A stretch of 9,771 nucleotides of DNA from JBCBTD01 sp039818825. Its GTDB lineage: Bacteria > Pseudomonadota > Alphaproteobacteria > Geminicoccales > Geminicoccaceae. The notes under the pieces are model-generated. The model searched no databases and was not told the origin of the DNA. It saw only the letters and a list, made by a program, of their open reading frames with translations. The position numbers and the translations under genes were made by a program. The stretch lies in NCBI GenBank assembly GCA_039818825.1, contig JBCBTD010000103.1, forward strand, positions 1 through 9,771, given 5' to 3'. This document shows positions 1-6,701 of this stretch, piece after piece; position 1 is the stretch's first letter, and the number at the start of each line of letters is the position of its first letter.

Positions 1-21
1 TATGTGCAGTTACTGCACATA
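1..21. repeat. Perfect 21-bp palindrome at the window edge
   Basis: Positions 1-10 (tatgtgcagt) are the exact reverse complement of positions 12-21 (actgcacata), with a single t at position 11 as the centre. The right half is also the outer end of the left arm of the larger inverted repeat at 12-250. The 11-bp string at 1-11 recurs exactly at 241-251, so the left flank of the element looks like the right terminus of another copy. Two readings fit: a junction between two copies of the same element lying end to end, or a symmetric operator site. The sequence upstream of position 1 is not available to decide. Confidence 0.7.
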
Positions 22-250
22 TTATACCGAATATATGGTCTGAGCTCTAGCGTCTCTCGGTTGTGTCGGCATTGTTCCGACCATCTCGATGCGACCAGCG
101 CTTGTTGCGGGAGGGTGGGCGATCCACTTTGCTTCGACGACCGGCAACTGCGCCCCACCTGCACCATGATCCATCGTCTTCGAGCGAGCGTCCGCCGCCA
201 ACCGAGAGACGCTAGAGCTCAGACCATATATTCGGTATAATATGTGCAGT
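12..250. mobile_element. MITE-like inverted-repeat element, 239 bp, with 52-bp arms
   Basis: The left arm (12-63) and right arm (199-250) are perfect reverse complements over 52 bp and stop matching abruptly on both sides. The 135-bp core (64-198) has no convincing gene: the short open frame across 4-240 merely reads through both arms. Outer ends are actgca...tgcagt. Long perfect terminal repeats around a small non-coding core fit a non-autonomous transposon (MITE) mobilised by a transposase elsewhere. No clear target-site duplication is visible; the flanking t at 11 and 251 is too short to count. The arms are AT-rich near their ends compared with the GC-rich neighbourhood, which supports a foreign origin. 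Alternatives are a foldback regulatory structure or an artefact at a contig end. The family is not identified. Confidence 0.5.
236..241 (+). promoter_or_regulatory. Candidate -10 hexamer TATAAT facing hsp20
   Basis: A consensus TATAAT lies in the right arm of the inverted repeat, 37 bp before the hsp20 start chosen here. Because the arms are complementary, an identical hexamer faces outward to the left at 21-26 on the minus strand. No good -35 box is found 16-18 bp upstream. Overlapping it, positions 222-229 (gaccatat) resemble the -10 element of sigma-32 (RpoH) promoters, but no matching CTTGAA-type -35 was found. It is a possible promoter only. Confidence 0.25.
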
Positions 251-278
251 TGAAATGGACGACATCGAGGAGACCGTC

Positions 279-749
279 ATGGCGACGACGACGGAAATCC
301 GGGTGCCGGCGTCCATGCGCGCCGACCCCTTGCACGGCTTCCGCAGCGAGATGGAGCGGATGATGCAGGGCTTTTTCGGTGCCCCGCACTGGACCGGCAC
401 GGCGAGCGGCGACCGCTCGGTCGTCCTGCCGGCGATCGACGTGAAGGAGGACGACGGTGCCTTCGTCCTCACCGCGGAGATCCCGGGCATGGACGAGAAG
501 GACGTCCGACTGGAGGTCCGCAACGGCATGCTGCTCCTCAGCGGCGAGAAGGTGCACGACTACACGGACCGCAAAGATGCCGTGCACGTGATGGAGCGGC
601 GCTACGGAAGCGTCCAGCGCGCTTGGCGGCTTCCCGAGGTGGTCGACGCCGACGCGATCAGCGCGCGGTTCGACAAGGGGGTGCTCACGGTGACGATGCC
701 GAAGCGCGCGGATGTGCCGCCGGCCAGCCGAACCATCCAGATCACCTGA
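279..749 (+). CDS. Hsp20/alpha-crystallin family small heat-shock protein
   Basis: This is a cytoplasmic ATP-independent holdase of 156 residues that would bind unfolding proteins during stress. The N-terminal arm (about 1-48) is followed by an alpha-crystallin domain (about 50-143). That domain contains the family signature region with IPGMDEKDV (68-76), LLLSGE (85-90), ERRYGSVQR (106-114) and the conserved GVLTVTMPK (134-142). The C-terminal IQI at 153-155 is the I-x-I anchor used in oligomer assembly. The ATG at 279 is preferred because GAGGAG (267-272) sits 6 nt upstream; an earlier in-frame ATG at 255 lacks such a site and would add 8 residues right against the inverted-repeat element. 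It is the only rightward gene here and ends convergently against the DUF3500 gene. Its upstream region is the inverted repeat, so its expression may depend on that element. Confidence 0.93.
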   Translation: MATTTEIRVPASMRADPLHGFRSEMERMMQGFFGAPHWTGTASGDRSVVLPAIDVKEDDGAFVLTAEIPGMDEKDVRLEVRNGMLLLSGEKVHDYTDRKDAVHVMERRYGSVQRAWRLPEVVDADAISARFDKGVLTVTMPKRADVPPASRTIQIT

Positions 750-756
750 TGCCCGA

Positions 757-786
757 GCCGCGGGCGATGCCGATGTCGCCCGCGGT
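757..786. terminator. Bidirectional terminator-like hairpin between convergent genes
   Basis: Positions 758-767 (ccgcgggcga) and 776-785 (tcgcccgcgg) are perfect complements: a 10-bp, nearly all-GC stem with an 8-nt loop, and a further G-U pair possible at 757/786. It fills the 36-bp gap between the hsp20 stop (749) and the DUF3500 stop (786-788), exactly where a shared terminator is expected. There is no T-tract on either side, so it is not a textbook intrinsic terminator. It may block 3' exonucleases or work with Rho. Confidence 0.55.
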
Positions 787-1718
787 CAGTGCGCATCCAG
801 ATGGTGACGCCGCAACCGGTCGTCGCCGAACACGTCGTCGGGCTCGTGCCACACGGCATGGACGTGGTTCGCCGCGTTCTGCACGTTGTCGTACTCGACC
901 ACGGTGGCCGGTCCGTGCAGCCGGAAGTAGTGCGGGTCACCGAGGCGGTCGCCACCGGCCCAGGCGAAATGGACGCGGCCCAACCCGACGTCGCGAATCC
1001 GCGCTTCGGCCGCCGCGCGGTGGTCGTCGGCGAGATGCACCAGGAACGACGAGAGCAGGTGCCAGCCGAGTTCCTGTTGGCCCAGCGCAAGCTCGGCCAG
1101 CGCCAAACCCTCGATGCGCTCCAGCCGCCGCTCGGCACCCGGCCCGGTCAGGATGTCGCGGGGAGCGTCGATCGCCAGCACACACTGGGCCCGCGAACTC
1201 GGATCGAGGCTGTGCAGCAGCTCGAAGGCCAGCTTGCGCGGAACGACGAGCAACTCGGCCCCGGCGTGGGCGTGAGGGGCGGGGACGATCGCGGGGTTGG
1301 CACCGAAAAAGCTGGGCGTGACGGCGACCCCGGCACCGGGGACGTGGGTCAAAGTGAGCGACACGTGGTGCCCCTCGAAACGCCAGGCCCAGGGCGCCTC
1401 CGTGCCGGGCTCACCGAACACGGCAAGCGCGTAGTTCGACGGGTCACGTCGGGCTGGCCGTCCTTCGATGTCGCCGAGCACCGCCTCCAGAGCCAGCACC
1501 TCGCGCACCTTGGTGCGGCCGGCCTCGCTGAGTGCGGCATCGACCATCGCCCACGCTCGCGCGCGGCTGGACGCATCCATGGCGCCCAGCGGTAGGCCGG
1601 GGCGCGACCGCGGCGTGTAGTGCCAATCGCGCCGCGCGTCGTCGGCAAAGCGATAACGCGCCTGCGCCTGCTGTGCCGCCGTCAAGCCGCCGAGCCACGC
1701 TCTCGCCAGCTCGTCCAT
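786..1718 (-). CDS. DUF3500 family protein of unknown function
   Basis: The 310-residue protein matches the DUF3500 family as I recall it; no biochemical function is known to me. Family-like segments in order are WHYTPRSRPGLPL (32-44), an acidic-plus-RDPSNY stretch (91-96), FEGHHVSLTLT (114-124), FFGANPA (137-143), FAWAGG (251-256), HYFRLHGP (263-270) and EYDNVQNAANHVHAVW (275-290), then FGDD.L..HH near the end. The clustered His, Asp, Glu and Asn residues (H117, H118, E275, D277, N278, H285, H287) suggest metal binding or hydrolase chemistry, but this is inference. No signal peptide or membrane segment is seen, so it is probably cytoplasmic. The ATG at 1718 is backed by a GGGAGGG site about 8 nt upstream. 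It is the last gene of the leftward run, 164 bp after the LysE gene, so it may have its own promoter. Confidence 0.85.
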   Translation of the reverse strand: MDELARAWLGGLTAAQQAQARYRFADDARRDWHYTPRSRPGLPLGAMDASSRARAWAMVDAALSEAGRTKVREVLALEAVLGDIEGRPARRDPSNYALAVFGEPGTEAPWAWRFEGHHVSLTLTHVPGAGVAVTPSFFGANPAIVPAPHAHAGAELLVVPRKLAFELLHSLDPSSRAQCVLAIDAPRDILTGPGAERRLERIEGLALAELALGQQELGWHLLSSFLVHLADDHRAAAEARIRDVGLGRVHFAWAGGDRLGDPHYFRLHGPATVVEYDNVQNAANHVHAVWHEPDDVFGDDRLRRHHLDAH

Positions 1719-1882
1719 GGATCGACCCTCCCCGTCCGGCCACCCGACCGTCTTCGTTCGCGAGCGGCCGTTTCACGATCCCAGTTGTGATCCGCGGGGG
1801 CAACCTTGGCGACGACGAGCGGCCCGAAGTGCCGTCCGCGAGTGCTGACGCATTCGAGCCACCCGAGAGGATCGACGACGCG

Positions 1883-2467
1883 TCAGGACGACGCCGCCAG
1901 CACGACCACACCGATCATGGCGGCCGCCATGGCGACGTTGATCGTCCGCTGCCAGCGTGGGGGCAGGTCGAGCCGGCGGACCTGGATGCCGAACACCAGC
2001 CAGACCAGGTGCACGGGCACCCAAATCGCGTTGACGATCAAGAGCTTGACGAGGATTTCGACGACCGGCCCGGTGTCGACGAACGGAAAGCCGCCGAACA
2101 GCGTGGTGTTCACCACATAGGCCTTGGGGTTGACGAACTGGAGCGCCAGCCCGTCGCGCAGGCGTGGCGGCGTCCGTGCGTCCATAAAGGCGATGCGGCT
2201 ACCGGCAAGGGCGATCCGCGCCGCCAACCACGCCAGATAGGCGATCGAGGCAAGGGTGAGCACGACGCGAAGACCGGGCAAAGCGAAGACCGCTGCCGCC
2301 AATCCACTGATCACCGCCAAGGCAACGAGATTGGTGCCGACAAAGAGCCCGGCGAGGTAGCGGAGCCCCACTCGGCGGCCGAACGCCGCGCCGACGCCGG
2401 CGGTCGAGAGCACACCCGGACCCGGCGTGATCAACAGCAGGAAAACGGCAACGGCGAAGGCGAGCAA
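1883..2467 (-). CDS. LysE/RhtB family amino-acid exporter
   Basis: The 194-residue integral inner-membrane protein has about six hydrophobic segments. The family hallmark TPGPG is at 14-18, followed by the AFGRRVGLRYLAG region (28-40). A conserved QFVNPKAY segment at 109-116 lies in the middle of the protein. LysE/RhtB proteins export amino acids or related small metabolites using the proton gradient; the substrate cannot be read from sequence. The start is a TTG at 2467, the only start codon after the cydB stop in this frame, with a weak GGGA site 6 nt upstream; a later GTG at codon 7 would cut into the first helix. It lies 24 bp behind cydB in the same reading frame, so it is probably cotranscribed with the oxidase. 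At 194 residues it is slightly shorter than the usual 200-210. Confidence 0.87.
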   Translation of the reverse strand: MLAFAVAVFLLLITPGPGVLSTAGVGAAFGRRVGLRYLAGLFVGTNLVALAVISGLAAAVFALPGLRVVLTLASIAYLAWLAARIALAGSRIAFMDARTPPRLRDGLALQFVNPKAYVVNTTLFGGFPFVDTGPVVEILVKLLIVNAIWVPVHLVWLVFGIQVRRLDLPPRWQRTINVAMAAAMIGVVVLAASS

Positions 2468-2491
2468 GGCACGTCCCGGACGACGACGCGG

Positions 2492-3502
2492 TCAGTCGTA
2501 GCGGAGCTCGCCCGCCTTGCCGCGAAAAACGGTGTAGGCGAGCACGGTGGAGGCGATGATGGCCGGCAACACGATACACACGCCGACGAAGATGATGAAC
2601 AGGCTCTCGGGTGCCGATGCGGCGGCGTAGATCGTCAACCGGTCCGGAACGACGTAGGGGTAAAAGGAGTATGCCAAGCCGGCGAACGCGAGCACGACGA
2701 GCGCCGCCGAGCCGGCAAACGGCTGCCACGAGCCTCGGTCATCCGATAGGGGTCCGGCCAGGAGCCGACGCCACAGCCAGACCATCAGCGCCGCAGAGAC
2801 GAGCGGTAGTGGCGCCAGCAAGACGATCTCCGGAAACTCGAACCATTTCGCGAAGATTCGAGGGCTCACCAGCGGACTTGCCAGAGAGATCGCAGCGATG
2901 CCCGCGACCACGCCCGAAAGACCCCAGCGCGCCCAACCAAAGGCACGGCGTTGGAGATCGCCCTCGGTCTTGAGGATCAGCCAGGTAGCCCCGTTGAAGG
3001 CATAGCCTGCGGTGAGGCAAAGGGCGGTCAGCATGGCGAAGGCCACGGCCACCGGGGTCCATGCCAAGCCCATGACGTAAAGGCCGAGCATGAAGCCTTG
3101 TGCCAGACCGGTCATCAGCGACCCGACGAAGAACGCACCGTCCCAAAGCCCCTTACGCGCCACCGGCGCCTTGGCGCGAAACTCGAACGCCACGCCGCGC
3201 AGGATCAGGCCCACGAGCATCACGAAAACGGGCAGGTAGAGCGCCTGGAGAATGATGCCGTGGGCTTGGGGAAACGCCACCAGTAGCAAACCGACGGTCA
3301 GCACCAGCCAAGTCTCGTTCGCGTCCCAGAACGGGCCGATGGACGCCACCATCCGATCGCGGTCGCCCGGCTCCGCCGCGGCGAAGAGGACGCCCACGCC
3401 GAGGTCGAAGCCATCGAGAACGACGTAGACGAGGATGGCGACGCCCATCAGCACGGCGAAGGCGAAAGGCAACCAAACCGCGGGATCGCCAAAGGTGGCC
3501 AT
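2492..3502 (-). CDS. cydB: Cytochrome bd-type quinol oxidase subunit II
   Basis: This 336-residue membrane protein is the structural partner of CydA in the bd-type quinol oxidase, which reduces O2 to water with electrons from quinol. It shows the subunit II signatures VLDGFDLGVG (28-37), GPFWDANETWLV (56-67) and LRGVAFEFR (101-109), and about eight or more hydrophobic helices. The size is close to the CioB/CydB norm. The ATG at 3502 is chosen because GGAG lies 8 nt upstream. A GTG at 3511 would overlap the cydA stop as GTGA and add three residues, but has no separate ribosome-binding site. The gene follows cydA after 5 nt, so translation is probably coupled. No small CydX-like subunit gene follows; the next gene is a LysE exporter. 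Confidence 0.95.
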   Translation of the reverse strand: MATFGDPAVWLPFAFAVLMGVAILVYVVLDGFDLGVGVLFAAAEPGDRDRMVASIGPFWDANETWLVLTVGLLLVAFPQAHGIILQALYLPVFVMLVGLILRGVAFEFRAKAPVARKGLWDGAFFVGSLMTGLAQGFMLGLYVMGLAWTPVAVAFAMLTALCLTAGYAFNGATWLILKTEGDLQRRAFGWARWGLSGVVAGIAAISLASPLVSPRIFAKWFEFPEIVLLAPLPLVSAALMVWLWRRLLAGPLSDDRGSWQPFAGSAALVVLAFAGLAYSFYPYVVPDRLTIYAAASAPESLFIIFVGVCIVLPAIIASTVLAYTVFRGKAGELRYD

Positions 3503-3507
3503 GCCGG

Positions 3508-4899
3508 TCACTCCGCGGGCGTGGCGTCGACACCGACCGGCGCGATCGGCCGGCGCACCGGGTCCAACGTCGGCGGACCGTGCACCGCCGCCTTGCCTGC
3601 CAAATGGAAGAGAGCACCGATGTACGCCGACAGGAGTGCCACGTAGAGGAAGAGGTAGATGATCAGCGTCGTGCCGACCATGGTGGCGGCGACGTCACCA
3701 GCCGCATCGGCGGTCGGCAGCACGCCCGTGACCAACCACGGCTGGCGACCGATCTCGGTCGTGTACCAGCCGGCCAGCGTCGCGACCCAGCCGGAGAACG
3801 TCATTGCCACCAACACGCGGGCAAGGCCCGGGCTCATGCCCTCGAGCCCCGGCTGCCGCCAAAAGCGGCGCGCCGTGAACCAGCTCACGAGCAGCATCAG
3901 CACGCCGACGCCGACCATCACCCGAAACGAGAAGAACACGGGCGCGACCGGTGGGTGGAGCACGGTGCCATCCGGGGCCACGAACTGGTCGAGCCCCGGC
4001 ACCTCGCCGTCGAACTCGTGGGTGAGGATCAGGCTCGCCAGATGGGGGATGCTGATCTCGAAGAGATTTCGCCGCTCTTCCTCGTCGGGCCAAGCGAACA
4101 GCACCAGGGGCACACCGCGTGCCGTCTCCCAGTTGGCCTCGATGGCGGCGATCTTCTGGGGCTGGTGCTCCAGTGTGTTCAATCCGTGCTGGTCGCCGGC
4201 GAAGATCTGCACCGGAATGAGGATCGCCGCCATGAACACGGCGGTCCGCAGGGCCAGCGCGAGGCTTTTGGCGCGGTCACCGCAGAGCCAGCGAAAAGCC
4301 GATAGACCAGCGACGAGAAACGCCACCGTCAGCCCGCTGGCCAACAGCATGTGGGTCAAGCGATAGGGGAACGAGGGGCTGAAGATGATGGCGAGCCAGT
4401 CGACGGCGTAGATCACGCCGTCGCGCACCTCGTAGCCGGCCGGGGTGTGCATCCAGGAGTTGAGCGCCAAAATCCAAAAGGCCGAGAGCGTCGTCGCGAC
4501 GGCGACCAGTACGGTTGCCGTGATGTGCAGCCAGTTCGGGACCCGACGAAACCCGAACAGCATGATGCCCAAAAACACCGCCTCCAAAAAGAAGGCGGTC
4601 ATGACTTCGTAAGCCAGGAGCGGGCCGGCCACGTTGCCGACGGTTTCCATGAAGCCCGGCCAATTGGTGCCGAACTGGAAGCTCATGGTGATCCCGGACA
4701 CGACGCCGAGACCGAAGGTGAGCGCGAACACCTTCACCCAGAAGTGGTACGCCTCCATCCAGGCCTCGTCGCCGGTAGCCGCGAAACGAAACCGGAAAAA
4801 CAAGAGCACCCAACCGAGCGCGATCGAGATCGACGGGAACAGGATGTGAAAAGAGATGTTCGCCGCAAACTGAATGCGCGCCAAGTCAACGGCATCCAT
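3508..4899 (-). CDS. cydA: Cytochrome bd-type quinol oxidase subunit I, short Q-loop (CioA-like)
   Basis: This is the catalytic subunit (463 residues) of the bd-type terminal oxidase in the cytoplasmic membrane, carrying haems b558, b595 and d. Ligand and proton-path residues are present: H18 in RIQFAANISFH, E98 and E106, H183 in RLTHMLL, R326 and M328 in FSFRVMVG, and E382 in GWYTTEIGRQPW. The quinol-site motif GDQHGLNTLEHQPQKIAAIE lies at about 235-254, including K249 and E254. Only about 72 residues separate E254 from R326, against about 134 in E. coli CydA, so this is the short-Q-loop class that includes cyanide-insensitive oxidases (CIO). Whether it makes haem d cannot be read from sequence. 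The ATG at 4899 overlaps the Nudix stop (TGATG) with GAGGAG 8 nt upstream; a GTG at 4902 is also possible. Confidence 0.96.
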   Translation of the reverse strand: MDAVDLARIQFAANISFHILFPSISIALGWVLLFFRFRFAATGDEAWMEAYHFWVKVFALTFGLGVVSGITMSFQFGTNWPGFMETVGNVAGPLLAYEVMTAFFLEAVFLGIMLFGFRRVPNWLHITATVLVAVATTLSAFWILALNSWMHTPAGYEVRDGVIYAVDWLAIIFSPSFPYRLTHMLLASGLTVAFLVAGLSAFRWLCGDRAKSLALALRTAVFMAAILIPVQIFAGDQHGLNTLEHQPQKIAAIEANWETARGVPLVLFAWPDEEERRNLFEISIPHLASLILTHEFDGEVPGLDQFVAPDGTVLHPPVAPVFFSFRVMVGVGVLMLLVSWFTARRFWRQPGLEGMSPGLARVLVAMTFSGWVATLAGWYTTEIGRQPWLVTGVLPTADAAGDVAATMVGTTLIIYLFLYVALLSAYIGALFHLAGKAAVHGPPTLDPVRRPIAPVGVDATPAE

Positions 4900-5507
4900 C
4901 ACCCGGTCTCCTCGTCATCGCCGAGCGATGCCGTCGTAGCAGCTCGCTCACCGTCCAAAAGTGGAACGTCGCCGACGCGACGGCCACCGGGCGCGGCAGG
5001 TCGCAACGCCGCAGGACTGAGAAGATCTGGCGCGAACCGGCGTAGATAGGCGCGAAGCGCGAGGTCGCGCCGTTGCCGCGGGAACGACGAGGGTCGGACG
5101 GCACCCGCCCAGACGATCTCACGACCGTCGACCGTCACCGCCGGCATGGCGCTGACCCGGTACTCGAAGAGATGGATGGTACTGCGGCAGTCCATGTAGC
5201 GACCGCGTATCGCGCCGAGGCTGGCCAAGTCAGCAGCGTCGACCGCCATGCCTACTTCCTCTTGCAGCTCGCGGCAGGCCGTCTGGCGCGGCGTTTCCCC
5301 CGCGTCGATGCCGCCGCCCGGCAGGCCCAGGCGCGGCCGGTAGGACGGCTGGACCACGAGCAATTCCGTCGCAGTTCGCACGGCGACCAGGGAGCCCATG
5401 GCGTGGTAGCGTCGCCGCCGGCGCCACCACCAGACCATCGCGTGGGCGGTCCGGTACGCGGCCCGCCAAACGCGATCGGCTGGCGACGGGTTGGTTCTCT
5501 CGACCAC
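4899..5507 (-). CDS. Nudix hydrolase
   Basis: The 202-residue protein would hydrolyse a nucleoside-diphosphate-linked substrate using Mg2+ or Mn2+. A complete Nudix box is present at 65-87: G65, E71, then REL at 79-81 and EEVG at 83-86, matching Gx5Ex7REUxEExGU. LPGGG just before it is typical. The specific substrate cannot be predicted. The N-terminus has an unusual VWWWRRRRRYH stretch (25-35) before the first beta strand, and a tail of about 45 residues rich in Ala, Pro and Arg follows the domain. The GTG at 5507 is chosen because homologues carry a similar aromatic-basic N-terminal segment; no strong ribosome-binding site is visible, and internal ATGs at codons 24 and 37 are alternatives. 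Its stop overlaps the cydA start, implying translational coupling to the oxidase. Confidence 0.88.
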   Translation of the reverse strand: MVERTNPSPADRVWRAAYRTAHAMVWWWRRRRRYHAMGSLVAVRTATELLVVQPSYRPRLGLPGGGIDAGETPRQTACRELQEEVGMAVDAADLASLGAIRGRYMDCRSTIHLFEYRVSAMPAVTVDGREIVWAGAVRPSSFPRQRRDLALRAYLRRFAPDLLSPAALRPAAPGGRRVGDVPLLDGERAATTASLGDDEETG

Positions 5508-5531
5508 CCCGTACGCCGAGCCGTCGGCAGA

Positions 5532-6086
5532 TCAGCGGTCGATTCGCGTATACTTGGAGCCGTCGAGGCTGACGTTCGCCAGCAGGCCGGCCTGGCCCCA
5601 AACGAAGGCGATGATCGGCTCGTTGTTCTGGAGGGTGTCGACGCCGGTACCGGTGCCAGCGGTCACCACCGCGACTTTCGCCGAAACACCGGCCTCCCAC
5701 CCACTGGACTCGCGGAACTGCGCCAGGGCTTCGTCGGTCAAGAACAGCAAGGCTTGGCTGCTGGTCTGAAAACCGGCCAAGAGCCCGACCTGGGCACCGG
5801 CAACCGAATAGTACTGGACCGCAATTCCGTCGATCAGCAGGGCACCCTCGCCATAGGTGCCGCCGACGACCAAGCCGGCCTCGGTCACATCCGGCATGAC
5901 GAGGACGCCCTTGGCCCGTTGCAGAAGATCGTCCGCACCAGGGATCTTCTCTCGCAGCTCCCGGAGCGCGACACTGATCTTCGCATCGATGACCTCGCGG
6001 TCGGCAGCCACCGATGGCGCCAAAGGCACGGTCGAAGCCAGTACGACAGCGACGAGCGCGAACAAAGCGCGCTTTGCGATGAGCAT
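5532..6086 (-). CDS. Secreted SYLF-domain (YSC84/DUF500-like) lipid-binding protein
   Basis: The 184-residue product has a signal peptide (MLIAKR basic start, hydrophobic 7-20, likely cleavage after SVAA at about 28) and then a SYLF domain to the C-terminus. The domain shows KGVLVMPDV (59-67), GGTYGEGALL (75-84), GLLAGFQTSSQALLFLT (101-117), the AKVAVVTAGTG region (136-146) and AFVWGQAGLLANVSLDGSKY (160-179), all typical of bacterial family members. Eukaryotic SYLF proteins bind phosphoinositides; the bacterial role is poorly known, and a periplasmic or envelope location is inferred. The start is uncertain. ATG 6086 gives a classical signal peptide but only a weak GGTGG site; ATG 6125 has AGGA 9 nt upstream and would put an A8 tract inside the coding region. 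It lies 24 bp ahead of the Nudix gene. Confidence 0.88.
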   Translation of the reverse strand: MLIAKRALFALVAVVLASTVPLAPSVAADREVIDAKISVALRELREKIPGADDLLQRAKGVLVMPDVTEAGLVVGGTYGEGALLIDGIAVQYYSVAGAQVGLLAGFQTSSQALLFLTDEALAQFRESSGWEAGVSAKVAVVTAGTGTGVDTLQNNEPIIAFVWGQAGLLANVSLDGSKYTRIDR

Positions 6087-6163
6087 CACTACCACCCGTT
6101 TTTTTTGTCGAACGGCGCGGACCATGGACCAACGTCCTGCCTCCGCCAAGCGCCGATCTTCCG

Positions 6164-6682
6164 TCAGACGTCGACGCCCTCGTGCCGGAGCAGCCAACGC
6201 TTCCGTTCCAGACCACCGGCATAACCGGTCAACCGACCGTTGGCGCCGACCACCCGGTGGCAGGGAACGAACACGGAAACGGGGTTGGCACCGACCGCCG
6301 CGCCGACGGCACGGCTGGCGCGGGACGTCAGTCCGACGCGCTCGGCGAGTTGGCCGTAGCTCACGGTCTCGCCAGCGCCGATCTCGAGGAGCGCGCGCCA
6401 GATCTGCCGTTGGAACGGCGTGCCGCCCGTCAGCCAAACGAGTTCGCCAACGCTGTCGAACGCGCCCTGGAAGTAGCCGTCGAGCGCCCGCTGGATCGGC
6501 GTCGGCACCGGCTGTGCCGAACATGAGCGAGACGGAAAGCGCCGCCCGACACCGCGCTCCAACCGGCTCTCGTTACCGACGAAATCGAGATGCAGGAGCG
6601 TTTCGCCGGCGAACACCACGTGGATGTCGTCGAGTGGCGATGCGACCGCGCCACGCCCCAAGGCTGGCAGTGCCTCTGCCAT
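6164..6682 (-). CDS. ogt: Methylated-DNA--[protein]-cysteine S-methyltransferase (Ogt type)
   Basis: This suicide repair protein of 172 residues, close to E. coli Ogt in length, transfers alkyl groups from O6-alkylguanine in DNA to its own cysteine. The active site is PCHRVVG at 140-146, with C141 as the acceptor. Around it are the conserved TPFQRQIW (88-95), SYGQLAERVG (108-117), the DNA-binding RASRAVGAAVGANP (121-134) and GYAGGLERKRWLL (153-165). The N-terminal part is degenerate, as usual for Ogt, and the Ada regulatory domain is absent. It follows rho by 19 bp on the same strand, so it is probably read from the rho transcript. In many Alphaproteobacteria a tRNA-modification gene (mnmE/trmE) sits at this spot instead. 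The symbol is assigned by type, not by experiment. Confidence 0.94.
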   Translation of the reverse strand: MAEALPALGRGAVASPLDDIHVVFAGETLLHLDFVGNESRLERGVGRRFPSRSCSAQPVPTPIQRALDGYFQGAFDSVGELVWLTGGTPFQRQIWRALLEIGAGETVSYGQLAERVGLTSRASRAVGAAVGANPVSVFVPCHRVVGANGRLTGYAGGLERKRWLLRHEGVDV

Positions 6683-6701
6683 CGAGTAGGGCCCCGGAGA
6701 C

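Noticed and set aside
109..119. Three G-triplets in a row (possible G-quadruplex)
   Set aside because: Only three runs of GGG are present close together; a fourth is missing.
4..240. Open frame of 78 codons on the plus strand
   Set aside because: It starts from a GTG inside the palindrome, reads through both inverted arms and the core, and has no ribosome-binding site or recognisable domain.
251..294. RNA thermometer (ROSE or fourU type) in the hsp20 leader
   Set aside because: No stretch able to pair well with the GAGGAG site was found in the near leader; a 5-bp stem (274-278 with 290-294) leaves the site free.
1532..2749. Long plus-strand open frame opposite the LysE and cydB genes
   Set aside because: The product is low-complexity and rich in charged residues, and it crosses two well-supported genes and their intergenic gap on the other strand.
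5073..6224. Long plus-strand open frame opposite the Nudix and SYLF genes
   Set aside because: Both opposite-strand genes carry clear family motifs; this frame shows none.
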